Below, piece after piece: positions 26,940-36,595 of a DNA stretch of 64,000 nt (position 1 is the first letter of the stretch; every line of letters starts with the position of its first letter). The DNA is from CAVZOY01 sp963777095 (GTDB lineage Bacteria; Actinomycetota; Actinomycetes; Mycobacteriales; Geodermatophilaceae): assembly GCA_963777095.1 (NCBI GenBank), contig CAVZOY010000002.1:744001-808000 (forward strand), written 5' to 3'. Below the pieces are notes generated by a model. That model had not been told where the DNA came from, made no database searches, and was given only the letters and a program-made list of their open reading frames with translations. The translations under genes and the position numbers were made by a program.

Positions 26940-29900
26940 CGGGCCACCTGCCCGCCCAGCTCGTGCAGCGGGCAGCTCCGCCGCGAGGGGCACCGCTGGC
27001 AGTAGGTGCCGGTGCGCACCTCGAAGGTGGCCGCCCCCATTCCGTCGGCCACCTCGGCGATCAGCCGGCCGGCCGGCGTCTCGTGCAGCGGCACGTCGTC
27101 CGGCAGAGGCTCCTGACGCTGCTCCTTGGCCCGGACGCGGCTGGGCCCGAGCTGCACGAGCGCCGCACCGCCGGGCACCGTGCCGTGCTCGGGGAAGGCT
27201 CCCGACGCGATAGCGACCTGGTAGGCCGCGAGCTGTCCGTGCTCCTCCACCCCCTCGGCGTCCTTGCTGCCGGTCTTGAGGTCGACGACGACCAGGCGGC
27301 CCTCGGGATCGCGCTCGAGCCGGTCGACGCTGCCGCGCAACCGGGCGCGCTCCACCGTGACGTCGAACTCGAGCTCGGCCCCGATGAGCGAGCGCGGGTT
27401 GGCCGCGTGCCAGGCGAGGAACCGGTCGAGCTTCGCCCGGGCCTCCTCGCGCTGCCGGCGGTCGAACCAGCCGGTGCCGAGCACCGCGTCGAGCTCGGTA
27501 TCCAGTGCGGCCGGCGCGTCCTGCGGGGCGAGCCCCTCGGCGACCTGCTGCGCGACCGCGTGCACGGCCGAGCCGACCGACACGGGCAGGTCGGGCGGCG
27601 ACTGGGCGCCGACGGCTCCCAGCACCCAGCGCAGGGGGCACTGCCGGTAGTTCTCGACGTGCGACGGCCGCACACGGACGGTCGCTCCGGGCTCGACGAG
27701 CGGGGCGTCGTCGGACAGCGGGGACAGCCCCCACCACGTCGAGGGGGCGGCGCCGGGCACGCCCTCGTCGGCGAGTCGCCGCAGCACCGAGGCGGCGGCC
27801 GTGCGCTGCGGTGCCGGCGTGTGCGGATCGACGACGGCCCGCCGCAGCTCCGCGACCAGCGCCGGCAGCCGGAGCGCGCGCGGGAGCTCGGTGAGCGGGC
27901 GGCCCTCCTCCGGCGACGGGTCGACGAGGTCGAGGAACCGCGACGGCGTCGCACCGGCGTCCGGACCGTCGAGCGCGGCTCGCACGGCGGAGACCACGAG
28001 CCGCCGACGGGCGCGCGTGCACGCCACGTAGAACAGCCGCCGCTCCTCGGCGAGGGCGAGAGTGCGCCGGTCGACGGAGGCGCCGTCGATGCCCGCGGCG
28101 AGCTCGATCAGCTCCTCGGCGCCGAGCAGCGTCGTCCGGTCGCGGAGGTCGGGCCACACGCCCTCCTGCACGCCGGCGACGCAGACCAGGTCCCACTCCA
28201 GGCCCTTGGACGCGTGGGCGGTGAGCAGTCGCACCGTCTCGCCCTGCGACGCCCGGGCGGCGCCGGTGTCGCCGGGCAGCTCCTGGGCGGACAGGTGGGC
28301 GAGGAAGGCGGCGACGTCGGCCGACGGCAGCCGGTCGACGAAGCCGGCCGCGGCGTCGAACAGCGCGACGACGGCGTCGAGGTCGCGGTCGGCGACCGCG
28401 CCCGCCGGACCGCCTGCGGCGCTGGCCCGAGCCCAGCGGCCGGCCAGTCCGCTGCGCTGCCACATCCCCCACAGCACGTCCTCGGCGGTGCCGCCGGCGG
28501 CGAGGGCGACGCGGCCGGCGCCGAGCACGGCGGTGACCCGCAGCGCCGGGCGGGCGACGTCCTCCGGCACGTCGTCGAGCAGCGTGTCGTCGGACAGCAC
28601 GGCCGCGAGCGGCTCACCCCGCTCGGCGGGGTCGACGCCGCGGGAGATCAGCGCGATGCGGGCGGCACGGCGCAATCGCCGGAGGTCGAGCACGGTGGCG
28701 CCGCCGAGCGGGCTGGCCAGCAGCGCCTCCGCCGCGGTCTCGTCGAGGCCGGTCTCGAAGCCGTCGAGCGCGCCGGGCGCGGGTAGCAGCGCGGCCAGCG
28801 CATGGAGGAGCGGCGCCACCGCCGGCTGCTGGGCCAGCGGCAGGTCGTCGGCCGTGACCGCCACCGGTACCCCGGCCTGGGCCAGCGCGCGGCGCAGCGA
28901 CCCCAGCCCGGTGGTCGAGCGGACGACGACGGCCATCTCCGACCACGGCACCTCGTCGATCAGGTGCGCGCGGCGCAGCAGGTCGGCCAGGTAGGCGGCC
29001 TCGAGCGCGGCGGAGGGGAACACGTGCACCTCGGCGGCGCCGGGCGCGGTCCGGTCGCCGGCCGTCAGGCGGCGGTGCGCCCACGGACCCGGCAGCCCGT
29101 CGACGACCCGGCGGGTGACGGCGAGCAGTTCGGGACCCGAGCGGCGACAGACGCCGAGCGACACCGTCTGGGCGGGGCGGCCGTCGCGGTGCCGGAAGCG
29201 CTCGGGGAAGTCGACGATCCCTCGCGGCTCGGCGCCCCGGAACGCGTAGATCGACTGGTCGGGGTCGCCGACCGTGATCAGGTCGCCGCCGCCACCGGCC
29301 AGCAGCTCCAGCAGCTCGACCTGCGCCGGGTCGGTGTCCTGGTACTCGTCGACGAACAGCCAGCGGGCCCGGTCCCGCTCCTGACGCAGCAGCTCGGGGT
29401 CGTCGACGAGCTCGGCGATCGCCGCGCGGACCAGCTCGGCGGGGTCGTAGCCCGACGCGTCGCCCCGGGCGGCGGTGGCGAAGGCGGTGACCGCCTCGTA
29501 CTGCTCCTGGAACGCGGCAGCGTGCACCCACGAGGCGTTGTCGCGCTCCCGGCCCCACCGGGCCAGGCGCTGGGGCGTGACGCCCCGCTCGGTGGCGCGC
29601 AGCAGCAGCTCACGCAGCTCGGTGCGGAATCCGGCCGTGCCGAGGGCGGGCGCCAGCTCCTGCGGCCAGCGGACGGCGCCCTCCTCCTCGACGTCACCGC
29701 GCAGCAGCTCGGCGATCACCGCATCCTGCTCGGCGGCGGTGAGCAGCCGCGGCGGCGGCTCGGCGCGCAGCAGCGCCGCCCGGCGCAGCACGCCGTAGGC
29801 GTAGCTGTGGAAGGTGCGGGCGAGCGGCTCGCGCGTGGTGCGCCCGACCCTCGCGGTGACCCGCTGCCGCAGCTCGGCGGCGGCCTTGCGGCTGAAGGTC

Positions 29901-30097
29901 AGTACGAGGATCTGCTCCGGGTCGACGCCGGCACCGATGCGCGCGGCGACCGCCTCGACGATCGTCGTCGTCTTGCCGGTACCGGGGCCGGCGAGGACCA
30001 GCAGCGGGCCGGCCGGGTGGTCGACGACGGCCTGCTGCGTCGGATCCAGGGTCGGGGCCGCCACGACCGGGTTTCCGGCCGACAGCAGCCGGTACAC
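26936..30097 (-). CDS. adnA: AdnA-like helicase-nuclease with iron-sulfur cysteines
   Basis: A roughly 1,050-residue UvrD-like motor-nuclease, partner of AdnB. Walker A is GPGTGKTTT near residue 33; VDEYQDTDPAQ, GDPDQSIYAFRGA, TAHASKGLEWDL and YVACTRARRRL follow. The C-terminal nuclease shows VVDLKTG. Four cysteines, YRQCPLRW before the domain and CQRCPSRRSC after it, match the 4Fe-4S staple of AddB/AdnA nucleases. The start is unsure: GTG 30097 is the conservative choice; an ATG at 30178 would add 27 residues that do not look conserved. In M. tuberculosis the pair is Rv3202c-Rv3201c in the same order. Confidence 0.85.
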   Translation of the reverse strand: MYRLLSAGNPVVAAPTLDPTQQAVVDHPAGPLLVLAGPGTGKTTTIVEAVAARIGAGVDPEQILVLTFSRKAAAELRQRVTARVGRTTREPLARTFHSYAYGVLRRAALLRAEPPPRLLTAAEQDAVIAELLRGDVEEEGAVRWPQELAPALGTAGFRTELRELLLRATERGVTPQRLARWGRERDNASWVHAAAFQEQYEAVTAFATAARGDASGYDPAELVRAAIAELVDDPELLRQERDRARWLFVDEYQDTDPAQVELLELLAGGGGDLITVGDPDQSIYAFRGAEPRGIVDFPERFRHRDGRPAQTVSLGVCRRSGPELLAVTRRVVDGLPGPWAHRRLTAGDRTAPGAAEVHVFPSAALEAAYLADLLRRAHLIDEVPWSEMAVVVRSTTGLGSLRRALAQAGVPVAVTADDLPLAQQPAVAPLLHALAALLPAPGALDGFETGLDETAAEALLASPLGGATVLDLRRLRRAARIALISRGVDPAERGEPLAAVLSDDTLLDDVPEDVARPALRVTAVLGAGRVALAAGGTAEDVLWGMWQRSGLAGRWARASAAGGPAGAVADRDLDAVVALFDAAAGFVDRLPSADVAAFLAHLSAQELPGDTGAARASQGETVRLLTAHASKGLEWDLVCVAGVQEGVWPDLRDRTTLLGAEELIELAAGIDGASVDRRTLALAEERRLFYVACTRARRRLVVSAVRAALDGPDAGATPSRFLDLVDPSPEEGRPLTELPRALRLPALVAELRRAVVDPHTPAPQRTAAASVLRRLADEGVPGAAPSTWWGLSPLSDDAPLVEPGATVRVRPSHVENYRQCPLRWVLGAVGAQSPPDLPVSVGSAVHAVAQQVAEGLAPQDAPAALDTELDAVLGTGWFDRRQREEARAKLDRFLAWHAANPRSLIGAELEFDVTVERARLRGSVDRLERDPEGRLVVVDLKTGSKDAEGVEEHGQLAAYQVAIASGAFPEHGTVPGGAALVQLGPSRVRAKEQRQEPLPDDVPLHETPAGRLIAEVADGMGAATFEVRTGTYCQRCPSRRSCPLHELGGQVAR

Positions 30098-30206
30098 CGG
30101 TGCGCTGTCACTCCCCCGCAGACCCACGACCCGATGGAAGCACGGGGGGCCGACGATTCCGTGGCGCAGGTGGTGCATGGGGTGGCGGACTCACCCCCGC
30201 GACGCC

Positions 30207-30568
30207 TCAGTAGTGGTACCGGACCTGCACGACGATGAGGTCCTGCCCCTCGACGGTGTAGACGAGCCGGTGCTCCTGGTCGATACGCCGTGACCAGAAA
30301 CCCGACAGGTTGCCGCTGAGCCGCTCCGGCTTTCCTGTCCCGGCGCCCGGCTCACGCGCCGAACCTGGGCGATGCTGGCCCGCAGCCGCTCGGCGTTCCG
30401 CGGCGACTGCAGCAGATACACCGTCTCCTTGAGCGACCGGTACTCATCGGCCGACACGAGGAAGGCCGTGCCCTCCTTCGACACGATCTCGACGGCGACC
30501 TGGTCGTCGTTCACCTCCTCGATGAGGGGGAACAACCGCTGACGCGCCTCGCTGGCCGTGACGGACAT
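30207..30568 (-). pseudogene. Deleted YefM-YoeB toxin-antitoxin remnant
   Basis: The ATG at 30568 opens a YefM/Phd-type antitoxin (MSVTASEARQRLFPLIEEVN, then VSADEYRSLKET). It matches normally for about 70 residues to SIAQVR and then loses similarity. In another frame, from about 30345 to the stop at 30207, stands the C-terminal half of a YoeB toxin: KPERLSGNLSGFWSRRID, then DQEHRLVYTVEG and the terminal QVRYHY. The antitoxin C-terminus and the first 40 or so toxin residues are gone, so a single deletion of roughly 150 bases could explain the junction. The antitoxin's toxin-neutralising tail is lost; its DNA-binding domain may still be made. Confidence 0.75.
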
Positions 30569-30587
30569 GCCACCTCCATGTCGAGAC

Positions 30588-30881
30588 CTAGGGCCAGGCA
30601 ACAGCTCCCAGGTCCACGCGTCCGCGCCGCATCGGCACGCCCTCCCCCGCCAGCAGCTCCATCTGCCGCGCCCGCACCGGCTCGGCGGCCGTCCCGTCCG
30701 CCCGCACGACCCGGTGCCACGGCACCGCACCTCCACCGGACGACAGCGCGCGGGCGACCCGGCGCGGGCCCACGCCGACCAGCCGCCCGATCGCGCCGTA
30801 GGTGCTCACCCGACCCGGTGGAATGCGTTCGACGACGTCGAAGACCGCCTCGTCGACGTCGAGTGCGTCCGCCGGGTCCAC
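30588..30881 (-). CDS. Alkyltransferase-like (ATL) protein
   Basis: A roughly 97-residue protein of the MGMT C-terminal fold. RIPPGRVSTYGAIGRLVG contains the DNA-binding helix region with the conserved Arg finger, and PWHRVVRADG occupies the active-site loop. Trp replaces the alkyl-acceptor Cys of PCHRV, which defines ATL proteins. They bind O6-alkylguanine without repairing it and recruit nucleotide excision repair. I chose GTG 30881, just after the upstream gene's stop; GTG 30920 would overlap that gene. The mycobacterial adn region also carries an ATL gene (Rv3204). Confidence 0.8.
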   Translation of the reverse strand: MDPADALDVDEAVFDVVERIPPGRVSTYGAIGRLVGVGPRRVARALSSGGGAVPWHRVVRADGTAAEPVRARQMELLAGEGVPMRRGRVDLGAVAWP

Positions 30882-30889
30882 CCGCCGGC

Positions 30890-31908
30890 TCAGCGCTGGA
30901 AGTCGCTGTTCAGGCGCCACCAGTCCGCCAGCGCGGACAGCTCCTCCTGCGTACTCCCGGGTGCGGTCACCACGCCCTCGATGCCGAACTCGCGGTCGGT
31001 CCAGGCGATGAGCAGCCCGTCCTCGACGATGGCGCAGGCGACCTCGCCGCCCTCGTCGTCGGACCCCTCGGGGGTCCAGACGGTGACGCCCTCGGCGGTC
31101 GCACAGTCCTCGCCCTCGGGCATCGCGGGGATCTGGGCGGCGTCCTGGGCGAAGACCCCGTCCAGCGTCTCGGTGTCCTCGTAGAGGTAGAACGACGCGG
31201 CGGTGGGGCCGGGTTGCGTGGTGCTGGCGCCGCAGTCGACGGCCGCGACGTCGCCGTCGCCGACGAGGTCGGCGCCGGCGCAGTCGGTGAAGTCGACCGG
31301 AACGGCTGCCAGCAGCTGGTCGGTCAGGTCGCTGGAGGACTCGGTCGGCGACGGCGGCGCGGACGACGTCGACTCCGTCGGGCTCGGCTCGGACTCGGAC
31401 GTCGGTGCCTCACTGCTCGACGTCGACGGGTCGGCGGAGACCGTGTCGCCGCCGTCGCGGGTGAAGGCGATGATCAGCGCGACCACGATGCCGGCGAGGA
31501 CCACCAGGCCGACGATCAGGGCGATGACCAGGCCGCGGCGGCTGCGCCCGGCGCCGGGCGGCGGTCCACCGGGCGGGCCGCCGTAGCCGTAGGCACCCGG
31601 CGGACCCTGCGGCGGATAGGGCCCGCCCGGGCCACCGCCCGGCGGGTACCCGCCCACCTGCGGGAACTGGGCGGTCTGGCCCCGCTGCTCCTCGGCCGGC
31701 CCGAACCGGGTCGTCGGCGAGTCCGGCGGCGGGTAGCGGCCCGCCCTGACCCGGCGGCGGGTAGGCGCCCGCCCTGTCCCGGCGGCGGGGACTGCGGCCC
31801 CGGGTACTGCGGACCGCCTTGTCCGGGCCCGCCGGCACCCTGCTGGCCCCAGCCGCCGGGGCCGTCGACCCGTCGGGTCGGGTCGTCGTCGGACGTCGGG
31901 GAACCCAT
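30890..31908 (-). CDS. Pro/Gly-rich single-pass membrane protein (two frameshifts)
   Basis: Hypothetical protein of about 340 residues. The cytoplasmic N-terminus is built of imperfect repeats (PPPGQGG type) and precedes one membrane segment (LVIALIVGLVVLAGIVVALI). A Ser/Thr/Glu/Pro linker and an extracytoplasmic domain with several cysteines follow (DCAG, VDCGAST, EDCATAEG, VACAIVEDG). The ATG at 31908 has GGAGG upstream. Within the repeats the frame shifts near 31766-31773 and 31737-31743; each is repaired by removing one base, after which YPPPGQGG and YPPPDSP continue the repeat. Slippage in the repetitive DNA is an alternative to sequencing error. Confidence 0.65.
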
Positions 31909-32035
31909 CTCGACACCTCCGGGAGCTGCGGGCAACGGACGCCAGCCTAGGAAACCCGAGGTCACTGCGGGGCTCGGCACTGCGCGGCACGTCCGCGGAC
32001 GACGTGTCGTATCCCGGCGTGTCGCCGGGCCGGGA

Positions 32036-32614
32036 TCAGCCCTTGCGGCCGAAGCGGGCCAGCAGTCGCACCTGCGGCGGGACGGAGTCCGAGACGTCCA
32101 GCGGCAGGTCGAGCCGCTCCGGAACCTCCGCGTCGGGGTACCGCTCGGCGTAGAGGAGCCCCGCGGTCACCAGCTCGCCGTCCAGCTCGGTGTCGCCTCC
32201 GGTGGCCTGGGCCAGGTCCCAGGCGTGGACGGTGAGGTCGGCGGTGAGCTGCTGGACGTAGACCGATGCCGGCATCGGCCCCGAGTCGAGGTGCACCGTC
32301 CGCTGCATCGCATCGTCCTCGGCGAACGCCGACAGCGCGTCGTCCGCGGCGCTCTCCCAGCTGGTGAACGGGTCGCTGCCCAGCAGGTCGGAGGTGAGGT
32401 CCGGGAAGCGGCCCTCGGCGTACGGCTCGCCGGCCAGCAGCGGCGGCACCCAGAGCGACTGGGTGACCAGGTGCGCGACGAGGTCGCCGACCGTCTGGTC
32501 CGGCAGCGCCTGGTCCTCCCACTGGTCGGGCGCGACAGCGTCCACCCGGTCGGTGAACTGGGCCTGCGCCCGCTGGAAGAGTTCGAGCAGTTCCTCCGGA
32601 GAGAAGTCAGCCAT
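32036..32614 (-). CDS. DinB-fold maleylpyruvate isomerase-like protein (TIGR03086 type)
   Basis: A 192-residue four-helix protein of the mycothiol-dependent enzyme / DinB superfamily. Its order of helices and the segments TVGDLVAHLVTQ (first His ligand) and LTVHAWDLAQATG (second His ligand) match TIGR03086 proteins. Expected to bind one metal and use mycothiol; the reaction is unknown. ATG 32614 chosen; an ATG twelve bases upstream is equivalent. Confidence 0.72.
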   Translation of the reverse strand: MADFSPEELLELFQRAQAQFTDRVDAVAPDQWEDQALPDQTVGDLVAHLVTQSLWVPPLLAGEPYAEGRFPDLTSDLLGSDPFTSWESAADDALSAFAEDDAMQRTVHLDSGPMPASVYVQQLTADLTVHAWDLAQATGGDTELDGELVTAGLLYAERYPDAEVPERLDLPLDVSDSVPPQVRLLARFGRKG

Positions 32615-32688
32615 GCGGCCAGTCAACAGGCCGAGGGCCCGGCCCGCTCCCCGAAGGGGGAACCGGCCGGGCCCGTGGTGAGGTGCTG

Positions 32689-32749
32689 GAGCGGCCCCCT
32701 GCAGGGTCCCGCCGCGAGCCTGCGAGTGGCGGGGGGCAGGGGGTCCTTC
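32689..32749 (+). repeat. Intergenic hairpin repeat, copy 2
   Basis: A 61-nt copy: GAGCGGCCCC, stem CTGCAGGG, a CGCGAGCCTGCGAG centre, stem GGGGCAG, then GGGGTCCTTC. It abuts the moeZ stop codon but is antisense to the moeZ transcript. Arms CCCCCTGC and GCAGGGGG pair perfectly and differ from the other copies in a compensated way. Confidence 0.7.
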
Positions 32750-32750
32750 C

Positions 32751-33912
32751 TCAATACGTGGGCAGGGTCTTGTCGATCCGCGTCGCCCACGCCGTGACGC
32801 CGCCCTGGACGTGCACGGCGTCCCGGAAACCGGCCGCCTTGACCGCGGCCAGCGCCTCGGCGGAGCGGACGCCGGTCTTGCAGTGCAGGACGATCGGCCG
32901 GTCGTTGGGCAGCGTCGCCAGCGCCCGGCCGGAGAGGATCTCGTCCTTGGGGATCAGCGACGGCGCCGGGGATGGACACGATCTCGTACTCGTTCGGCTC
33001 CCGGACGTCGATCAGCTCGAAGTCCTTGCCGGCGTCCATCATGTCCTTGAGCTCGTCGACGGTGATCGTCGAGCCCGCGGCCGCCTCCTGGGCCTCGACG
33101 GAGACGACGCCGCAGAAGGCCTCGTAGTCGATGAGCTCGGTGATCGGCTCACCCTCGGGGTCCTTGCGCACCTTGATCGTGCGGAAGGTCATCTCCAGGG
33201 CGTCGTAGACCATGAGCCGGCCGAGCAGCGTCTCGCCGATGCCGGTGATGAGCTTGACCGCCTCGGTCGCCTGGATCGCGCCGATGGTCGCGCAGAGCAC
33301 GCCGAGCACGCCGCCCTCGGCGCAGCTCGGGACCATGCCGGGCGGCGGGGGCACCGGGTAGAGGTCGCGGTAGTTGGGCCCGTGCTCGTTCCAGAAGACC
33401 GACACCTGGCCGTCGAAGCGGTAGATCGAGCCCCACACGTAGGGCTTGTCCAGCAGCACGCACGCGTCGTTGACCAGGTAGCGCGTGGCGAAGTTGTCGG
33501 TGCCGTCGACGATCAGGTCGTAGTCGGCGAAGATCTCCAGCACGTTCGAGCTGTCCAGCCGCGTCTCGTGCAGCCGGACGTCGATCAGCGGGTTGATCTC
33601 CTTGATGGAGTCGCGCGCGCTCTCGGCCTTCGACCGGCCGACGTCGGAGGCGCCGTGGATGATCTGGCGCTGCAGGTTGGACTCGTCGACGGTGTCGAAC
33701 TCGACGATGCCGAGCGTGCCGACACCGGCGGCGGCCAGGTACATCAGCACCGGCGAGCCGAGGCCGCCGGCCCCGACGGCCAGCACCTTGGCGTTCTTGA
33801 GCCGCTTCTGCCCGTCCATCCCGACGTCCGGGATGATCAGGTGGCGGCTGTACCGGCGCACCTCGTCGATCGACAGGTCGGGGGCGGGCTCGACCAGGGG
33901 TGGCAGGGACAC
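32751..33912 (-). CDS. moeZ: MoeZ adenylyltransferase/sulfurtransferase (frameshift)
   Basis: A roughly 386-residue ThiF/MoeB-rhodanese fusion. The E1 domain has GAGGLGSPVLMYLAAAG (ATP site), the R-finger region ESNLQRQI, DGTDNFATRYLVNDAC and the conserved catalytic loop PSCAEGGVLGV. The rhodanese domain has the active cysteine in VLHCKTGVRS, and the product ends KTLPTY. MoeZ adenylates and thiocarboxylates sulfur carriers for molybdopterin, thiamine or cysteine synthesis. Near 32961, after SIPGA, one extra base breaks the frame; removing it gives SLIPKDE and the intact rhodanese. GTG 33912 follows GAGGAG. Likely sequence error. Confidence 0.85.
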
Positions 33913-33992
33913 ACATGCTCCTCGGGTTCGCGGACTCCGGCCCGCGGGCCGGTGAACGTGGGCAACAACAGCGTGGCAGCTGCGCGAATTCC

Positions 33993-35633
33993 CTAACCGC
34001 GGAGGTCCCGGCGGGCGTATCCGGCCATCCCGGCTCCACCGAGGACGAGGGCCACGAGCAGCATCCCGGCGGCCCCGGCGACGTCCACCGGCTCGGCCGG
34101 CACGGCCGCCAGGTGGGCGAACGGCGAGACGTCGAGGACCCACGACGGCCAGCCGAAGCTCTGGCCGAGGACCAGGAGCAGGTAGCCGCCCGCGGCCGGC
34201 AGCACGCCGATGGCCAGGACCGCGGACGGCAGCCAACCGAGCGCCAGCAGCGCCGCGCCCAGGCACAGCAGCGCCACGGGGACGACGGACAGCGCGCCGC
34301 GCAGCGCCTCGCCGAGCCCCAGGCCGGCGCCGACCCACGTCGCGCCCGCCCAGGTGGCGAGGCCCGCGACCCCGGCGACCACTCCCGTGCCGAGGACGAC
34401 GACGCCCGACTCCCAGGTCGCCCACCGCACCCGCCCGACCGGACGCGAGAACAGCAGGGCCAGCCGGGACGCCGACTCGTCGGCCGCGATCGCGGCCACC
34501 CGCCCGGCCGCGTAGGCGCCGACCGGCACCGCGAGCAGCGCGAACAGCGAGGCGGCGTAGCCCTGCACGGAGGCCAGCCGCGCGAAGCCCGCGGAGGCGG
34601 CCAGCGACGCGAACACCGGGTTGTCCCGCAGGAAGTCGAGCATCGCCGTCGCCAGCAGGCCGATGAGCAGGAAGTAGGCGCCCACGCCGAGCGACCAGGT
34701 GACGGTCGGCCGGCGCGTGCGGTGCACGGCCAGCCCGGGCAGCGACCTCAGCAGCCGGCTGGGCCGCCGCGACCGGTCGCGGCCGCGCCAGCGCCCGGCG
34801 CCGACGTCCCGGGACCCGGCGAGGGCCAGGGCCGCGACCGCCACGATCGCCACCTGCACGGCCAGCGCGAGCAGGGGCGCGACCCTGTTCCCGGCATACG
34901 GGGCGACCCGCGCGATCAGTCCGAACGGGCTCACCCACTGCAACCAGGACAGCGCCGGCACGCCGTCCGCGACCATGCGGGCCAGCAGGCCGGCGAGAAG
35001 CACGGCGACGGCGAGGCCCGAGGCCGCCCGGCGCTCGGGCAGCACCTGCCCGGCGAGCACACCGAGCGCTCCCCCGGCCATCGCCGTCCCACCGACCAGC
35101 GCCCCGAACAGCACGGCACCGGTCGGCGACGTTCCCGCGAGCAGCATGCCGAGCACCACCACGGCACCGACGACCGCGCCGGCGCCGAGGACGACGGCCA
35201 GCGCGCGACGGACCCACGAGCCGAGCCGGACGCGGCCGGCGAGCAGCAGCTCGGCCCGGCCGGCCTCCTCCTCGCCGCGGGTGACGCGGGTGCCGGCCAG
35301 CGCCGCCCAGACGCCGACCAGGACGGCGAGCACCGTGCCGGTGCGCCAGACGGTGAAACCGCCGGGGTCGTCGAGCGCCACGGGCGGGCCGAACAGCGTG
35401 CGGATGGCCGGGTTCTCCGCCAGCGCGGTGAGCGAGTCGGCGCCGATGGCCCCGCTGAAGGTGCGCTCGTACTCCTCCGCCACGAAGGCGGCGAGGCCGC
35501 CGCTGATCAGGGCGATCACGACCGTGCCGCGGCGCAGCTGCCGCACCAGCCCGCGGGTGACGGCGGTGCCGGCCCGCGGCAGCGCCGGCCGCTCGGTGGA
35601 CGGGGCCGTGCGCGCCGGCATCCGGGTGGTCAC
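33993..35633 (-). CDS. ABC-2-type exporter permease
   Basis: A 546-residue polytopic protein with about twelve hydrophobic segments in two similar halves, each starting with a soluble segment. The GTG at 35633 overlaps the ATPase stop by four bases (GTGA), so it is the membrane partner of that ATPase. Fused double-length ABC-2 permeases with one ATPase usually export drugs or lipids. The substrate cannot be read from sequence. Confidence 0.8.
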   Translation of the reverse strand: MTTRMPARTAPSTERPALPRAGTAVTRGLVRQLRRGTVVIALISGGLAAFVAEEYERTFSGAIGADSLTALAENPAIRTLFGPPVALDDPGGFTVWRTGTVLAVLVGVWAALAGTRVTRGEEEAGRAELLLAGRVRLGSWVRRALAVVLGAGAVVGAVVVLGMLLAGTSPTGAVLFGALVGGTAMAGGALGVLAGQVLPERRAASGLAVAVLLAGLLARMVADGVPALSWLQWVSPFGLIARVAPYAGNRVAPLLALAVQVAIVAVAALALAGSRDVGAGRWRGRDRSRRPSRLLRSLPGLAVHRTRRPTVTWSLGVGAYFLLIGLLATAMLDFLRDNPVFASLAASAGFARLASVQGYAASLFALLAVPVGAYAAGRVAAIAADESASRLALLFSRPVGRVRWATWESGVVVLGTGVVAGVAGLATWAGATWVGAGLGLGEALRGALSVVPVALLCLGAALLALGWLPSAVLAIGVLPAAGGYLLLVLGQSFGWPSWVLDVSPFAHLAAVPAEPVDVAGAAGMLLVALVLGGAGMAGYARRDLRG

Positions 35634-36541
35634 GCCGCGGCCTGTCCGTAGTAGTCGAGGAAGATCTCCTCGAGGGTCGGCTCGCGGACGTCGATGCGGA
35701 CCACGTCGGCCTCGCCGAGGGCGCGCAGCACGGCGCCGGGCGGGCCGGTCAGCGCGAGGGTGACCTGCAGCGGCGACGTCCAGCGCACGTCGGCGACGCC
35801 GGGCAGGGCGGCCAGCCCCTCCAGCTCGGGCGCGGGCTGCGCCAGGTCGACGGTGACCTCGGAGCGGCGCAGCCGGCGCAGGTCCTCCAGGCCCGCGACC
35901 TCGACCAGCCGGCCGGCGCGCAGGATGCCGACCCGGGTGCACACGGCCTCGACCTCGGCCAGCTGGTGCGAGCTGAGGAAGACCGTCTGGCCGCGCTGGG
36001 TCGCATCCTGGATGCAGCGCCGGAACTCCCGCTCCATCAGCGGGTCCAGGCCGCTGGTCGGCTCGTCGAGGACCAGCAGCGGCGCCCGGGTGGCGAAGGC
36101 GGCGACCAGCGCGACCTTCTGCCGGTTGCCGGTCGAGTAGGCGCGCGCCCGCTTGGCCGGATCGAGGTCGAACCGCTCGACCAGCTCGGCGCGGTAGCCG
36201 AGGTCGGTGCCGGGGCCCACGCCGGCCAACAGGTCCAGGCACTCCTGCCCGCTGAAGGAGGGCCACAGCGCGACGTCGGCCGGCACGTAGGCCAGGTGCC
36301 GGTGGGCCTGCTCCACGTCGGCGACCTGGTTGCCGAAGATCCACGCCTGGCCGGCGGTGGGCCGCAGCAGCCCGAGCAGCAGCTTGATCGTCGTGGACTT
36401 GCCCGCGCCGTTGGGCCCCAGGAAGCCGAACACCTCTCCTGCCGGCACCTCGAGGGTGAGGTCCTCGACGGCGCGGGTCTCGCCGAAGTGCTTGGTGAGG
36501 GACTCGGCGCGCAGGGCGGGCTCACCGCCGGAGACGACCAC
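35630..36541 (-). CDS. ABC transporter ATP-binding protein
   Basis: A 303-residue ABC ATPase. Walker A is GPNGAGKST near residue 42, the signature is degenerate (YSTGNRQKV in place of LSGGQ), Walker B is LLVLDEPTSGLDP, and the H-loop is SSHQL. A C-terminal extension of about 80 residues is typical of DrrA/CcmA-like exporters. Start GTG 36541. Coupled to the downstream permease. Confidence 0.85.
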   Translation of the reverse strand: MVVSGGEPALRAESLTKHFGETRAVEDLTLEVPAGEVFGFLGPNGAGKSTTIKLLLGLLRPTAGQAWIFGNQVADVEQAHRHLAYVPADVALWPSFSGQECLDLLAGVGPGTDLGYRAELVERFDLDPAKRARAYSTGNRQKVALVAAFATRAPLLVLDEPTSGLDPLMEREFRRCIQDATQRGQTVFLSSHQLAEVEAVCTRVGILRAGRLVEVAGLEDLRRLRRSEVTVDLAQPAPELEGLAALPGVADVRWTSPLQVTLALTGPPGAVLRALGEADVVRIDVREPTLEEIFLDYYGQAAA

Positions 36542-36595
36542 CGATCCAGCCTGCCCCGGTCGGGGCTCCCTGCCCAGCCCCGAGCGGCGCCCAGG

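Noticed and set aside
23895..28472. A 1,525-codon minus-strand frame that could look like one giant helicase
   Set aside because: Its first 500 codons lie inside adnA in the wrong phase and are Arg/Pro/Ala-rich without motifs; the real adnB starts at 26939.
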